NCBI RefSeq assembly: GCF_028279465.1 | Contig: NZ_JANQNS010000009.1 | Location: forward strand, 1 to 64,000 | From: Parasphingopyxis sp. | GTDB taxonomy: Bacteria; Pseudomonadota; Alphaproteobacteria; Sphingomonadales; Sphingomonadaceae | Reading direction: 5' to 3' | Length of the DNA: 64,000 nucleotides | Part shown: one piece after another, positions 26,154 through 35,899 of the stretch | Layout of the letters: every line of letters begins with the position of its first letter | Numbering within the stretch: position 1 is the stretch's first letter | Notes under the pieces: generated by a model | What the model was told of the DNA's origin: nothing | The model's input: the letters and a program-made list of their open reading frames with translations, nothing else | Databases searched by the model: none | Made by a program: the position numbers and the translations under genes

Positions 26154-27326
26154 ATGTCCGAGACCCGCGAGTTCGATGTCATCATGTATGGCGCGACCGG
26201 CTATACGGGCCGTCTCGTCGCCGAATATCTGTCGCAAAATTATGCCGGGGACGTGCGCTGGGCGATGGCCGGGCGCAGCGCCGAAAAACTCGCCGCCGTG
26301 CGCGACGAAATCGGCGCGCCCGCCGATACGCCGCTCGTCGTGGCCGATGCGGACGATCCGCAGTCGATTGCCGATATGGTCGCCCGTGCCAAATGCGTCG
26401 CGACGACCGTCGGCCCCTATCAGCTATATGGCGAACCGCTGGTTGCCGCCTGCGCCGAGGCTGGCACCGACTATGTCGATCTGTGCGGCGAACCCGCCTG
26501 GATGCGCCAGATGATCGATACGTACGAAGCGAAGGCCAAGGAGAGCGGCGCGCGCATCGTCTTCTCCTGCGGCTTCGACTCCATTCCTTTCGATCTCGGC
26601 ATCTGGTTCGTCCAGCAGGCGGCGAAAGAGGAAGATGGTGTGCCGTCAAACCGCGTCCGGGGCCGGGTGCGGGGCATGCAGGGCACTTTTTCCGGCGGTA
26701 CGGCTGCCAGCCTGAAAGCAACGATGGCGGCCGCCGCCAAAGACCCGAAAGTCGTCCAATTGCTGCTCAACCCCTTCTCGCTAACCCCGGGCTTTACGGG
26801 CGCGGATCAGCCGCCCGGCAATGCGGTCGATTATGAGGCCGATATCGATAGCTGGGTCGCGCCGTTCATCATGGCCGCGATCAACACGCGCAACGTGCAC
26901 CGCAGCAATTTCCTGCTCGGCCATCCCTATGGCGAGGATTTCGTCTATGACGAGATGGTGCTGACCGGGCCGGGCGACGCCGGCGAAGCGGCGGCCAAGG
27001 CGGTCGCCAGCGACAATTCGCTGGCCAGCGAAGACGGCCCCAAGCCCGGCGAAGGCCCGAGCAAGGAAGAGCGCGAAGCCGGCTTTTACGACGTGCTTTT
27101 CATCGCCGAAGGCGGCGACGGCAAGACGGTGACGGCCGGCGTGACCGGCGACAAGGACCCGGGCTATGGCTCGACATCGAAGATGATCGCCGAAAGCGCG
27201 ATTTGCCTCGTCCGCGACGTGCCGGATGCGCCCGGCGGCATCTTCACGCCGGCCGCTATTATGGCGGAACCGCTGATCGAGCGGCTCGAAGCCAATGCCG
27301 GGCTGACCTTCAAGCGCGAAAGCTGA
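26154..27326 (+). CDS. Saccharopine dehydrogenase-like NAD(P)-binding oxidoreductase (trans-acting enoyl reductase type)
   Basis: This 390-residue protein begins with a Rossmann fold (DVIMYGATGYTGRLVAEYL, about 8-26) and carries the YVDLCGE and SCGFDSIPFDLG motifs typical of the SCCPDH / mycobacterial trans-enoyl reductase group. In mycobacteria such enzymes reduce double bonds in polyketide lipids; here the substrate is unknown. GGAG precedes the ATG. It stands alone on the plus strand and converges on the racemase gene with a 9-nt gap. Confidence 0.83.
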   Translation: MSETREFDVIMYGATGYTGRLVAEYLSQNYAGDVRWAMAGRSAEKLAAVRDEIGAPADTPLVVADADDPQSIADMVARAKCVATTVGPYQLYGEPLVAACAEAGTDYVDLCGEPAWMRQMIDTYEAKAKESGARIVFSCGFDSIPFDLGIWFVQQAAKEEDGVPSNRVRGRVRGMQGTFSGGTAASLKATMAAAAKDPKVVQLLLNPFSLTPGFTGADQPPGNAVDYEADIDSWVAPFIMAAINTRNVHRSNFLLGHPYGEDFVYDEMVLTGPGDAGEAAAKAVASDNSLASEDGPKPGEGPSKEEREAGFYDVLFIAEGGDGKTVTAGVTGDKDPGYGSTSKMIAESAICLVRDVPDAPGGIFTPAAIMAEPLIERLEANAGLTFKRES

Positions 27327-27335
27327 TCGGTTTTC

Positions 27336-28430
27336 TCAGGCCCAGCGGGCGAGCACGTCCTCGACCGGCACCGTTCCGCTGGCCGCGCCGATCTCCGCCG
27401 GAGTCTCGGAAAAGCGTGGCGCGGGCATGGGCTGCATGATGCCATTGCGCTCAGCAAAGGTTTCGCGTGCGACATTGTGCGGGTGGGACGGCGCCTCGGC
27501 GATCGACAGGACCGGCGCGACACAGGCGTCGCTGCCTTCGAAATGCACGGCCCATTCGTCGCGCGTGCGGCTCGCGAACTTCGCGGCGAAAGCTTCAGTC
27601 ATTTTCGGCCAGCCGGCCTTGTCACCCTGCGGAAATTCGTCCGGATCGAGTTCGAGTTTGGCGAGCAGTTCGGCGTAGAATTGCGGTTCGATTGCGCCGA
27701 CCGCCATGTAGCTGCCGTCGGATGTCTCGTAGCAGCGATACCAGGGCGTGCCGCCGTCGAGCAGATTGGCGTGGCGCTCGGCCGTCCACATGCCGCCGGC
27801 ATGGAAGGCGTAGAACATGCTCATCAGCACCGCTGCGCCGTCCGTCATCGCGGCATCGACGACCTGTCCCTTGCCGGTTTCGCGCGCCGAGAGAATGGCC
27901 GCGAGCACGCCCGTGACGAGGAACATGGTGCCGCCGCCATAATCGCCGATCAGGTTGAGCGGTGGCGGCGGCGGTGCGTCCTTTGGGCCGATTGATCCAA
28001 GCGCGCCCGTGATCGCAATATAGCCGATGTCATGGCCGGCGCTCTGGGCGAGCGGCCCATCCTGCCCCCAGCCGGTCATCCGGCCATAGACGAGTTTCGG
28101 ATTGCGCGCGTGACAGTCTGCGGGCCCCAAGCCCAGCCGCTCCATAACGCCCGGGCGCTGGCCTTCGAGTACGGCATCGGCATGGGCAGTTAACGCCATC
28201 GCCTGGTCGCGCTGGGCATTGTCCTTGAGGTTGAGTTCGGCCGTCTGCCGCCCGCGGTTTAGCACGACATTGCCCGGCATATTCGCCATCGCGCCGCTGC
28301 CCGGCCGGCCGATACGGACGATATCGGCACCCAGATCGGCGAGGATCATGCCGGCGAGCGGCACCGGGCCGATCGCGTCGAATTCAACGATTCTGCATCC
28401 GGCCAAAGGCCCGGTTTTGCTCGTGCTCAC
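27336..28430 (-). CDS. Alpha-methylacyl-CoA racemase-like (CaiB/BaiF family)
   Basis: This 364-residue protein has the AMACR pattern rather than the CoA-transferase pattern: H133-D134 in AGHDIGYIAITGALGSIG and D163 in IGDYGGG match the catalytic His/Asp pair of Mycobacterium MCR. Such racemases invert the 2-methyl centre of branched acyl-CoA so that beta-oxidation can go on, which fits the steroid- or isoprenoid-like setting. The start is a GTG at 28430 with AAAGGAG upstream. It follows a flavoprotein gene on the same strand with a 31-nt gap, probably one operon. Confidence 0.88.
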   Translation of the reverse strand: MSTSKTGPLAGCRIVEFDAIGPVPLAGMILADLGADIVRIGRPGSGAMANMPGNVVLNRGRQTAELNLKDNAQRDQAMALTAHADAVLEGQRPGVMERLGLGPADCHARNPKLVYGRMTGWGQDGPLAQSAGHDIGYIAITGALGSIGPKDAPPPPPLNLIGDYGGGTMFLVTGVLAAILSARETGKGQVVDAAMTDGAAVLMSMFYAFHAGGMWTAERHANLLDGGTPWYRCYETSDGSYMAVGAIEPQFYAELLAKLELDPDEFPQGDKAGWPKMTEAFAAKFASRTRDEWAVHFEGSDACVAPVLSIAEAPSHPHNVARETFAERNGIMQPMPAPRFSETPAEIGAASGTVPVEDVLARWA

Positions 28431-28461
28431 TGCGATGCTCCTTTTCGATATTGTGGTGACG

Positions 28462-29691
28462 TCAATCGGCCAGTTCTTTCAGCGGGATCGCCGGGTCGGC
28501 GAGCTGGGACGGATCGGGTGTGCAATGCCCGAGGATCAGCTTGCGGCCCTGCACATAATCCTTGGTCGCGTTGACGCAGTCGAGCGCGATCACGCGGCCG
28601 TCTTTTAGGTAGACGACCGAGAAGCTGCGCGCCGCGGGATTGCCCCTCAGCACAGTTGCGTCATGACCTGCCGACAGGCCGACAGTTTGCAGCTTCAGGT
28701 CATACTGATTCGACCAGAACCAGGGGATTGCGTCATATTCCACCGGCAGCCCCATGATTGTCTTGGCCGCGACGGTCGCCTGGTCGTTGGCGTTCTGCAC
28801 CGACTCCAGCCGGATCGTTTCGCCATCGGCAAAGCGGTTCGCATGGGCCGCGCAGTCGCCGATCGCGAAGATGTCGGGCAGGCTCGTCCGGCATTGTGCA
28901 TCGACGAGCACGCCATTGTCGCATCGCGCGCCGGCATTCACTAACGCTTCGACAGCCGGGACGATACCGATGCCGATAATCGCCAGATCGGCCGGCACGA
29001 CCGCGCCATCGGACAGTTCGACGCCTGTGATGTGGTCAGCTTCGCCAGTAACCGCGGTCACCATCGCCCCGGTGCGCAAGTCGACGCCATGGGCCCGATG
29101 ATCCGCCTCGAAAAATTCCGAGAGTTCCGCGCCCGCCACCCGGGCCAATACACGGTCGAGCGCCTCCAGCAGCACGACCTTTTTGCCGAGCTTGGTGAGC
29201 ACGGCGGCCGCTTCCAGCCCGATATAGCCACCACCTACAATGGCGACCCGTTTGACGCTATCGAGCTTCGCCATCATCGCATCGACATCCGCGCGCGATC
29301 GCACAGCATGGACGCCCTCCAGATCATGGCCGGGACAGGTCAGCATGCGCGGCGTTCCGCCCGCCGCCCATATGAGCGTGCCATATTCGAGCGTCTCGCC
29401 GTCCGCGAATGTCAGCGCATGCGCTTCCGGGTCGATCGCGTCGACATGGCGGCCCAGCATCATCGTGACGTCGCGTTCGGCCCAGAATTTCTCTGGCCGG
29501 ATCATGATCCGTTCGAAGGGCTTGTCGCCGGCGAAATATTCTTTGGACAGCGGCGGGCGCTCATAGGGGAATTCGGGTTCGTCGCCGATCAGCGCGATGC
29601 TGCCCTCGAATTTTTGCTGGCGCAGCATGATCGCGGCCTGCGCACCGCCATGCCCCGCCCCGACTATGGCGATATCGGCCCTGTTGCTCAT
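28462..29691 (-). CDS. Ferredoxin/putidaredoxin reductase-type FAD oxidoreductase
   Basis: This 409-residue flavoprotein has an FAD-binding [11 protein letters not shown] (about 10-20), the ERPPLSKEY motif, an NAD-binding [14 protein letters not shown] (about 150-163) and the second FAD motif [11 protein letters not shown] reductase C-terminal domain follows ([15 protein letters not shown]). This is the pattern of reductases that feed electrons from NADH through a [2Fe-2S] ferredoxin to P450s or Rieske oxygenases. The P450 at 11958 is a possible end user, but no ferredoxin gene was found between them. It is upstream of the racemase in the same orientation. Confidence 0.88.
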   Translation of the reverse strand: MSNRADIAIVGAGHGGAQAAIMLRQQKFEGSIALIGDEPEFPYERPPLSKEYFAGDKPFERIMIRPEKFWAERDVTMMLGRHVDAIDPEAHALTFADGETLEYGTLIWAAGGTPRMLTCPGHDLEGVHAVRSRADVDAMMAKLDSVKRVAIVGGGYIGLEAAAVLTKLGKKVVLLEALDRVLARVAGAELSEFFEADHRAHGVDLRTGAMVTAVTGEADHITGVELSDGAVVPADLAIIGIGIVPAVEALVNAGARCDNGVLVDAQCRTSLPDIFAIGDCAAHANRFADGETIRLESVQNANDQATVAAKTIMGLPVEYDAIPWFWSNQYDLKLQTVGLSAGHDATVLRGNPAARSFSVVYLKDGRVIALDCVNATKDYVQGRKLILGHCTPDPSQLADPAIPLKELAD

Positions 29692-29824
29692 CGTTTCAGC
29701 CTAGCCGAGTCCGGTGCGGTTTCAACCGGGGAAATAGCTACCCGCAGCTGCTCGTCAGCCGAAAAGCAATCGACTTGCACGGCCCTTATGCTCCGATATG
29801 GTGGCCGGCACAGGAGATGATTGA

Positions 29825-30967
29825 ATGATGAATTCGCCGATCTGTTCGATGCTCAATATCGAATTTCCGTTGCTCGCCTTTTCCCATTGTCGGGACGTCG
29901 TGGCTGCCGTGTCGAAAGCAGGCGGTATGGGCGTGTTCGGCGCGGTGGGCCTTGGCCCCGACCGGCTGCGCGAGGAGCTCGATTGGATCGACACGCACGT
30001 CGACGGTAAGCCCTATGGCCTCGATCTGATCGTGCCGAACAAATATGAAGGTAAGGGCCGGAAAGTCGATCCGGGCAAGATCGCGGCGTCCATCCCCGAT
30101 ACGCATACCGAGTTCGTCAACGATATCCTCGCCGATCACGATATCGACAGCGAGGGCGTTGTCGAATCGCGCGGTATATCGAGCAATTTCGCGCGCAATC
30201 TCAGCGAGGATGGCGCAAGCACGAGCCTCGAGGTCGGTTTCGAATATCCGATCAAGCTCGTCGCCAATGCGCTCGGCGTGCCGCCCCAGGTGATGCTCGA
30301 TATGGGCAAACAGCATGGCGTGCCGGTGGCGGCGCTGGTTGGCGCGAAGGAACATGCCGTGGCGCAGGTGAATGCGGGCGTCGACATTCTGGTTGTCGCG
30401 GGCGGCGAGGCCGGCGGGCATTGCGGCGATGTGTCGACGATGGTGCTGATCCCCGAAGTGGCGCGGGCAGTCCGCGAGATGGGCGCAGATACGCCGATCC
30501 TTGCCGCCGGTGGTATCACGACCGGCGAGCAGATGGCGGCAGCCATGGCGATGGGCGCAGCCGGGGCCTGGTGCGGATCGGTCTGGCTGACGACGGCCGA
30601 AGCGGAAACCAATCCGGTGGTGAAAGAAAAGATGCTGGCGGCGAGTTCACGCGATACGGTGCGCTCGCGCTCGCGGACCGGCAAGCCGTCGCGCCAGCTG
30701 CGGTCGCCCTGGACCGACGCCTGGGAAGCCGAAGACGCGCCCAAGCCGCTGCCTATGCCGATGCAGTCGATGGTGTCCGAACCCGCGCTCAAGAAAATCG
30801 ACAAGCTCAGCCAGGGCGGCCATGAGGGCGCGAAAGACCTCGCGACCTATTGGGTCGGGCAGGGCGTCGGCCTGATGAACCAGCCGCTCACCTCCGGACA
30901 GGTCGTCCAGCAGTTCAAGGAAGAATTTGTGGAAGCCTATGAGCGGCTTTCCAACAGCCTCGGTTAG
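29825..30967 (+). CDS. Nitronate monooxygenase / 2-nitropropane dioxygenase-like flavoprotein
   Basis: This 380-residue FMN enzyme of the TIM-barrel NMO family has the flavin-binding stretches AGGMGVFGAVG, VVAGGEAGGHCGD and ILAAGGITTGEQMAAAMAMGAAGAWCGS. Family members oxidise nitronates or act as NADH:quinone reductases; many have no known substrate. AGGAGATG precedes the tandem ATG codons at 29825 and 29828. It is divergent from the flavoprotein gene, and its last 4 nt overlap the end of the convergent sulfatase gene. Confidence 0.85.
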   Translation: MMNSPICSMLNIEFPLLAFSHCRDVVAAVSKAGGMGVFGAVGLGPDRLREELDWIDTHVDGKPYGLDLIVPNKYEGKGRKVDPGKIAASIPDTHTEFVNDILADHDIDSEGVVESRGISSNFARNLSEDGASTSLEVGFEYPIKLVANALGVPPQVMLDMGKQHGVPVAALVGAKEHAVAQVNAGVDILVVAGGEAGGHCGDVSTMVLIPEVARAVREMGADTPILAAGGITTGEQMAAAMAMGAAGAWCGSVWLTTAEAETNPVVKEKMLAASSRDTVRSRSRTGKPSRQLRSPWTDAWEAEDAPKPLPMPMQSMVSEPALKKIDKLSQGGHEGAKDLATYWVGQGVGLMNQPLTSGQVVQQFKEEFVEAYERLSNSLG

Positions 30968-32616
30968 TTCGGCCAGTAGATCACTTCATCGCCCGTTTCG
31001 GCGCGCTCGGCCAATGTCCGGTCGACGGCAATCGGTCCTTCGATCGTATAGGGATAGAGCGCGTCGCGCCCGCCATCCCGATGCCGATCGAGCAGGGCGC
31101 GCATCCGCGCAACGCGTTCGGGGTGGCGGTCCGCGAGATTGGTCTGTTCGGTCGGATCGTCGGCGAGATTGTAGAGCCATATCCGGTCTGGCCGTTCGCT
31201 GACCTGCAGTTTCCAGTCGCCCTGCCGCACGACGCGATAATAGCCGCTTTGCCAGTAAAGCGCCTCGTTCGGTCGGCCCGGCAAGCCGTCAGCCGCCAGA
31301 AGATCGATGCCGTCAATCTCGACGCCCTCGGGTAACGCCGCGCCCGCCGCCGCGGCTAGTGTCGGCATCAGATCGATATGGGCGGCCGGCATCTGGCTGC
31401 GCGAACCGGCTGCGATCCGGTCCGGCCAGCGGATGAAGAGCGGCACGCGAATGCCGCCTTCGAAAAAGGTCAGTTTCCAGCCGCGATAGGGTGCGTTGAT
31501 ATCGGGCAGGCCGACATAGCCCGCGCCGCCATTGTCGCTCGAAAAGACAACAATCGTATTGTCGGCAAGACCTTGGGCTTCCAGCTCGTCCATGATCGCA
31601 CCAACGCTCCGGTCGAGCGCGCGGACCATCGCGGCATAGGTGCGCAGCCGATGCGGCTCGATATCGCCGACGGCTTCGTAATCCGCCCGCGTTGCCTGGA
31701 GCGGCGTGTGCACACCCCAATGCGCGAGATAGAGGAAGAAGGGGCGGTTGCGATTGTTCTGGATGACCCGAATCGCTTCCTCGGTCCACCAATCCGTCAG
31801 ATAGCCGCCGGGTTCGAACCATTCCGACCCGTTGAAAGACGCGGCGAACTGCATCCGCGCCCAGAGGAACTGGTCGATCGGATCGAAATCGAGCCGGGCG
31901 TTGACGACGTCCGGATGATCCTCGGGAAGAAACAGTCCGCTCGCCATTAGCAGGCTTTCGTCGAAGCCCTGGGCGTTGGGTTCGAATTCGGGGCCGCGTC
32001 CCAGATGCCATTTGCCGATATGCACGGTGTGATAGCCAGCATCTTCAAGTACCTCGGCGATTGTCACTTCGGATTGCGGCAGGCCCTGCTCGGCATAGGG
32101 CGGGGCGCTCTCCGCGCGGGTCTGATTCCATTCGATGGGTGGCAGACCGGACCGGTCAGTATCATCCAAAAGGCTGACCATCCGGCCCATTCCGTCCGGG
32201 GTCGGCGTAAACTCGAAGCCCGTGCGCGTCGGATAGCGGCCCGTCATCAGCATCGCGCGGCTCGGTGCGCAGCTTGCCGTGCCCGCATAGGCCTGTTCGA
32301 AGATCATGCCCTCGGCTGCTAGCCGATCGATATTGGGGGTGGGCACGCGCCCGCCCGCCACACCGCCGCCGAATGTCGAGATATCGTTGATGCCGAGATC
32401 GTCGGCGAGAATGAAGACGATATTGGGCGGGCGGTCTGCGGGCGGTGCTTCGGCCTCTTCGGGCCCGGCTTCCCAGGGGATCGGCCGGTTCTCCGCGACC
32501 TCAACCTTGCCAGTGTTGGCCACGATGAACAGCGCGATGGCTTGCCGGTTGTACCAGGTGATACCGCCGCCGATGACCGCAACCGCCACTATGCCGATCA
32601 GGATTTTCTTGATCAT
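30964..32616 (-). CDS. Membrane-anchored type I sulfatase (arylsulfatase family)
   Basis: This 550-residue protein has an N-terminal membrane segment (residues 4-19) and a sulfatase domain starting at PPNIVFILADDLG, with metal ligands D72 and D73. The formylglycine site is C116 in CAPSRAMLMTGR, so it needs a maturase; none is encoded in this window. The KWHLGRG and SSDNGG motifs are also present. The catalytic part should face the periplasm. The ATG at 32616 starts at the membrane segment; a longer start at 32646 is less likely. It is next to the RND efflux genes on the same strand but 52 nt away. The substrate is a sulfate ester of unknown kind. Confidence 0.9.
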   Translation of the reverse strand: MIKKILIGIVAVAVIGGGITWYNRQAIALFIVANTGKVEVAENRPIPWEAGPEEAEAPPADRPPNIVFILADDLGINDISTFGGGVAGGRVPTPNIDRLAAEGMIFEQAYAGTASCAPSRAMLMTGRYPTRTGFEFTPTPDGMGRMVSLLDDTDRSGLPPIEWNQTRAESAPPYAEQGLPQSEVTIAEVLEDAGYHTVHIGKWHLGRGPEFEPNAQGFDESLLMASGLFLPEDHPDVVNARLDFDPIDQFLWARMQFAASFNGSEWFEPGGYLTDWWTEEAIRVIQNNRNRPFFLYLAHWGVHTPLQATRADYEAVGDIEPHRLRTYAAMVRALDRSVGAIMDELEAQGLADNTIVVFSSDNGGAGYVGLPDINAPYRGWKLTFFEGGIRVPLFIRWPDRIAAGSRSQMPAAHIDLMPTLAAAAGAALPEGVEIDGIDLLAADGLPGRPNEALYWQSGYYRVVRQGDWKLQVSERPDRIWLYNLADDPTEQTNLADRHPERVARMRALLDRHRDGGRDALYPYTIEGPIAVDRTLAERAETGDEVIYWPN

Positions 32617-32668
32617 GCCGCCGTCCCCTGCGCTGCCGCCCAGCATGACATGGATCGCAGGCGCAAGA

Positions 32669-35600
32669 CTAGCCCGCTGCCGGTTGCGGCTCCGGATCGT
32701 CTCCCTTCGAAAAAGCCCGCTTGATCCGCGCGGTGGCGCGATGCTGCAGGATTGCGAGTGCGGGAATCAGCAGCATCAGCAGGATCGTGCCGAACAGGAT
32801 GCCGAAGCCGAGACTCGCCGACATCGGGATCAGGAACTGCGCCTGCAGGCTGGTCTCGAAGGTGATCGGCGCGACGCCCAGAAATGTGGTGACCGAGGTC
32901 AATACGATCGGTCGGAAACGGGACTTTGCCGCGCTGATGATCGCCGTCTTGATCTCATCGCCTTCCTCCAGCCGCTCGTTGATAAAGTCGATAAGGATCA
33001 GCGAGCCGTTCACGATCACGCCCGACAGGCCGATCAAGCCGAACATGCTCAATATGCCGACCGACAGTCCGAGGATCAGATGGCCGATCAGTGCTCCGAT
33101 GATGCCGAACGGGATGGCGGCGATGATGATCAGCGGCTGGACATAGGATTTGAAGGGGACCGCGAGCAGAATATAAATCAGCAGCAGCGCGACCAGAAAC
33201 GCCGCGCCGAGATCGCCGAAACTGTCTTCCTGCTCGGCCTGCTCGCCGCCGAAATCGAATAACAGCTGCGGATGATCGCGCTGCGCTTCGGGCAGCACCT
33301 CTTCGGTAAGCTGTCGGGTGATCTCCTGCCCCGTAACGACGGTCGTATCAACATTGGCGCTGACGGTGACGACGCGCCGCCCGTCCTGGCGGCGGATAAC
33401 GGACGGCGATTCCCCGAACGATACCTCGGCAATTTCGCTCAGCGCTACTTCGCCGCCGGGGACGCGAACACGGAAGCCCTCGACATCGACGATCGAGTTG
33501 CGCTCGGTTTCCGGCAGACGCACATAGACGCGGACATCCTCGCGGCCGCGCTGGACGCGCACGGCTTCGTCGCCAAAAAAGGCCGCGCGCACCTGCCCGG
33601 CGACATCCTGTAGCGTAACGCCGAGCGTCCGGGCAGCCGGTTTCAACCGCAGCTGGATTTCCTGCAGGCCTGCATCCTGATCGGTCTCGATATCGAAAAC
33701 GCCCTCGAAACGCCCGAGATCGCGCATCAAATCCTCGGATATCCGGGTCAGCGTGGCAGGATCGGGATGCGACAGTTCGACGCTCACGGGGGAACCGGCG
33801 GAAAACAGATCGGATGCGAATACAAGCGACCGCGCTTCCGGGATTGGGCCCACGGCATCGCGCCAGGCATCTTCGAAAACCGCGGCGGACACATCGCGCT
33901 CGTCACCGGGCAGCAGGGCGAACTGTACCGCGGCCCGATTCGCTCCGGTGGCGGTGTTGCCGCCTTCGGGTCCGCCGCCACCCGCTGTCTGTCCGATCGT
34001 CGTGTAGATTCCGCGCACCAGATCGGGCGCGTCATCGTCGCGGCCGCTTTCGATCTCGGCCAGGGCTTCACGGCCGCGTTCTTCGATGTACCGTGCGATC
34101 TCCTCCGTGCGCTCGACGGGCGTCCCAGCCGGCATTTCGAGAGTCGCCCGAACGATATCGCCTTCGACATTCGGGAAGAATTCGACCTTCAGTATCCCGG
34201 CAGGGACGAGCGACATGAACAGGATGACGAGCGCGATTGCGCCGGCGAGGATGATGCTCGGCGCGTTGACGGCGAAGTTCAGGGCCTTGTCGAGCGGGCC
34301 GTCGACGAAACGCTGGAACCGCTCGTCCACGCCTTTTTGCAGGCGGTCGAAGAACAGCATGACCCGCGACTTCGATTGATAACCGGGCGGCGGCAAATGG
34401 CTCAGGTGATTGGGGAGGACGAGCAGGCTCTCAACCAGCGACAGCGCCAGAACCGTGACGATCACGAGCGGGATGTCGAACAGCAATTTGCCGAACACAC
34501 CGCCAATGGCGAAGAGCGGGGAAAAGGCCGCAGCGGTCGTCAGCACGGCGAAGATCACGGGCATGGTTACGCGCCGCGCGCCGATGATCGAGGCGGAGAG
34601 GCCGCGCCGCCCGCGTTCGCGCTCGGCATAGATATTCTCGCCGACGACGATCGCATCGTCGACCACCAGACCGAGCGCCAGAATGAAGCCGAACAGCGAG
34701 AACATGTTGATGCTCGATCCGACCATATCGAGCACGGCGATTGCGCCGACAAAGGTGATGGCGATGCCGAAGGCGACCCATAGCGCCAGGCGGATATTGA
34801 GAAACAGTGTGAGAGCGGCGAGCACGAGCGCGAGGCCGATCGCGGCATTCTTGACGAGCAGGCTCAGCCGGTCCTCGAAAATTTCCGAATCGTCCTCCCA
34901 GATCGCATAGTTGATATTTTCCGGCAGGGTCGGCGCGAACTCTTCGGCGAGATAGGTCTCGACCTGTTCGGCGATATCCAGCACACGCTCGTCGCTCGTC
35001 CGGAATACTTCGACAAAGGCGACGGGCGTACCGTTGTAAAAGGCGCTGAGATCATTGTCCTCGAACGCATCGACAACGGTGGCGACATCGCCGAGCCGGA
35101 CGGTCGTGCCGTCCGCGCGACTGATCAGCACGATCTCCTCGAAATCCGACTGGCCGTAATTCTGGCCGATGGTGCGGATGCGCACCTCTTCGGACGCCGT
35201 ATCGATGGAGCCTGCCGGGCTATCGAGGCTGCTCGCGGCCACGGTGCGGGAGATGTCGGTCAGCGACAGGCCATAGGCGCGCAGCGTATCCTGCGACACT
35301 TCGATCGAGACCTCGTAGTCGCGCACGCTGCTGGTTTCGACATAGGAAACCTCGCTGAGCGCAGAGAGCTGGTCCTCGAGCTGATAGGCCTGCCGCTTGA
35401 GCGCGTTCTCGCTGACATCGCCGTAGAGCGCTATCTGGATGACGCTCTGGCGGGTAGTGAGTTCGCGAACGTCCGGTTCTTCGGCATCGGCCGGAAAGGT
35501 CTGAATCTGATCGACTTCGCTTTTGATATCGTCCAACGCACGGGCGACTTCGGTGCCGAGTTCCAGTTCGACCGATACGCTGCCCAGACCCTCTGACGCG

Positions 35601-35899
35601 GTCGAGCGGATTTCCTTAACGCCCTCGACGCTTTCGACAGCTTCCTCGATCTTCTGGACGACCGATTCTTCCACCTCTTCTGGCGTCGCACCCGGATAGA
35701 CGACGCTGACCTGCACGGTATCAAGGCTGCTTTCGGGGAAGACCTCCTGAACGATGGTGCCGTAGGAAAGCAGTCCGGCGATCAGCAGGAAGGCAGCGAG
35801 CAGATTGGCCGCCACGCCGTTGCGGGCCATATAGCCGACCGCGCCGCCGCCCTTCGTATAGTCGACATCGGTCGAACCGGGAGGTTCGAAACGGCTCAC
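32669..35899 (-). CDS. RND efflux pump inner-membrane transporter (AcrB/HAE family)
   Basis: This 1076-residue proton-driven pump has the first membrane helix near residue 30, large periplasmic loops after helices 1 and 7, and the helix-4 proton-relay pair in GLVVDDAIVVGENI. The C-terminal ends in a charged tail. It starts at a GTG overlapping the adaptor stop (GTGA), so the adaptor and pump are translationally coupled. The order outer-membrane factor, adaptor, pump on one strand gives a complete tripartite system. The cargo cannot be told from sequence. Confidence 0.94.
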   Translation of the reverse strand: MSRFEPPGSTDVDYTKGGGAVGYMARNGVAANLLAAFLLIAGLLSYGTIVQEVFPESSLDTVQVSVVYPGATPEEVEESVVQKIEEAVESVEGVKEIRSTASEGLGSVSVELELGTEVARALDDIKSEVDQIQTFPADAEEPDVRELTTRQSVIQIALYGDVSENALKRQAYQLEDQLSALSEVSYVETSSVRDYEVSIEVSQDTLRAYGLSLTDISRTVAASSLDSPAGSIDTASEEVRIRTIGQNYGQSDFEEIVLISRADGTTVRLGDVATVVDAFEDNDLSAFYNGTPVAFVEVFRTSDERVLDIAEQVETYLAEEFAPTLPENINYAIWEDDSEIFEDRLSLLVKNAAIGLALVLAALTLFLNIRLALWVAFGIAITFVGAIAVLDMVGSSINMFSLFGFILALGLVVDDAIVVGENIYAERERGRRGLSASIIGARRVTMPVIFAVLTTAAAFSPLFAIGGVFGKLLFDIPLVIVTVLALSLVESLLVLPNHLSHLPPPGYQSKSRVMLFFDRLQKGVDERFQRFVDGPLDKALNFAVNAPSIILAGAIALVILFMSLVPAGILKVEFFPNVEGDIVRATLEMPAGTPVERTEEIARYIEERGREALAEIESGRDDDAPDLVRGIYTTIGQTAGGGGPEGGNTATGANRAAVQFALLPGDERDVSAAVFEDAWRDAVGPIPEARSLVFASDLFSAGSPVSVELSHPDPATLTRISEDLMRDLGRFEGVFDIETDQDAGLQEIQLRLKPAARTLGVTLQDVAGQVRAAFFGDEAVRVQRGREDVRVYVRLPETERNSIVDVEGFRVRVPGGEVALSEIAEVSFGESPSVIRRQDGRRVVTVSANVDTTVVTGQEITRQLTEEVLPEAQRDHPQLLFDFGGEQAEQEDSFGDLGAAFLVALLLIYILLAVPFKSYVQPLIIIAAIPFGIIGALIGHLILGLSVGILSMFGLIGLSGVIVNGSLILIDFINERLEEGDEIKTAIISAAKSRFRPIVLTSVTTFLGVAPITFETSLQAQFLIPMSASLGFGILFGTILLMLLIPALAILQHRATARIKRAFSKGDDPEPQPAAG

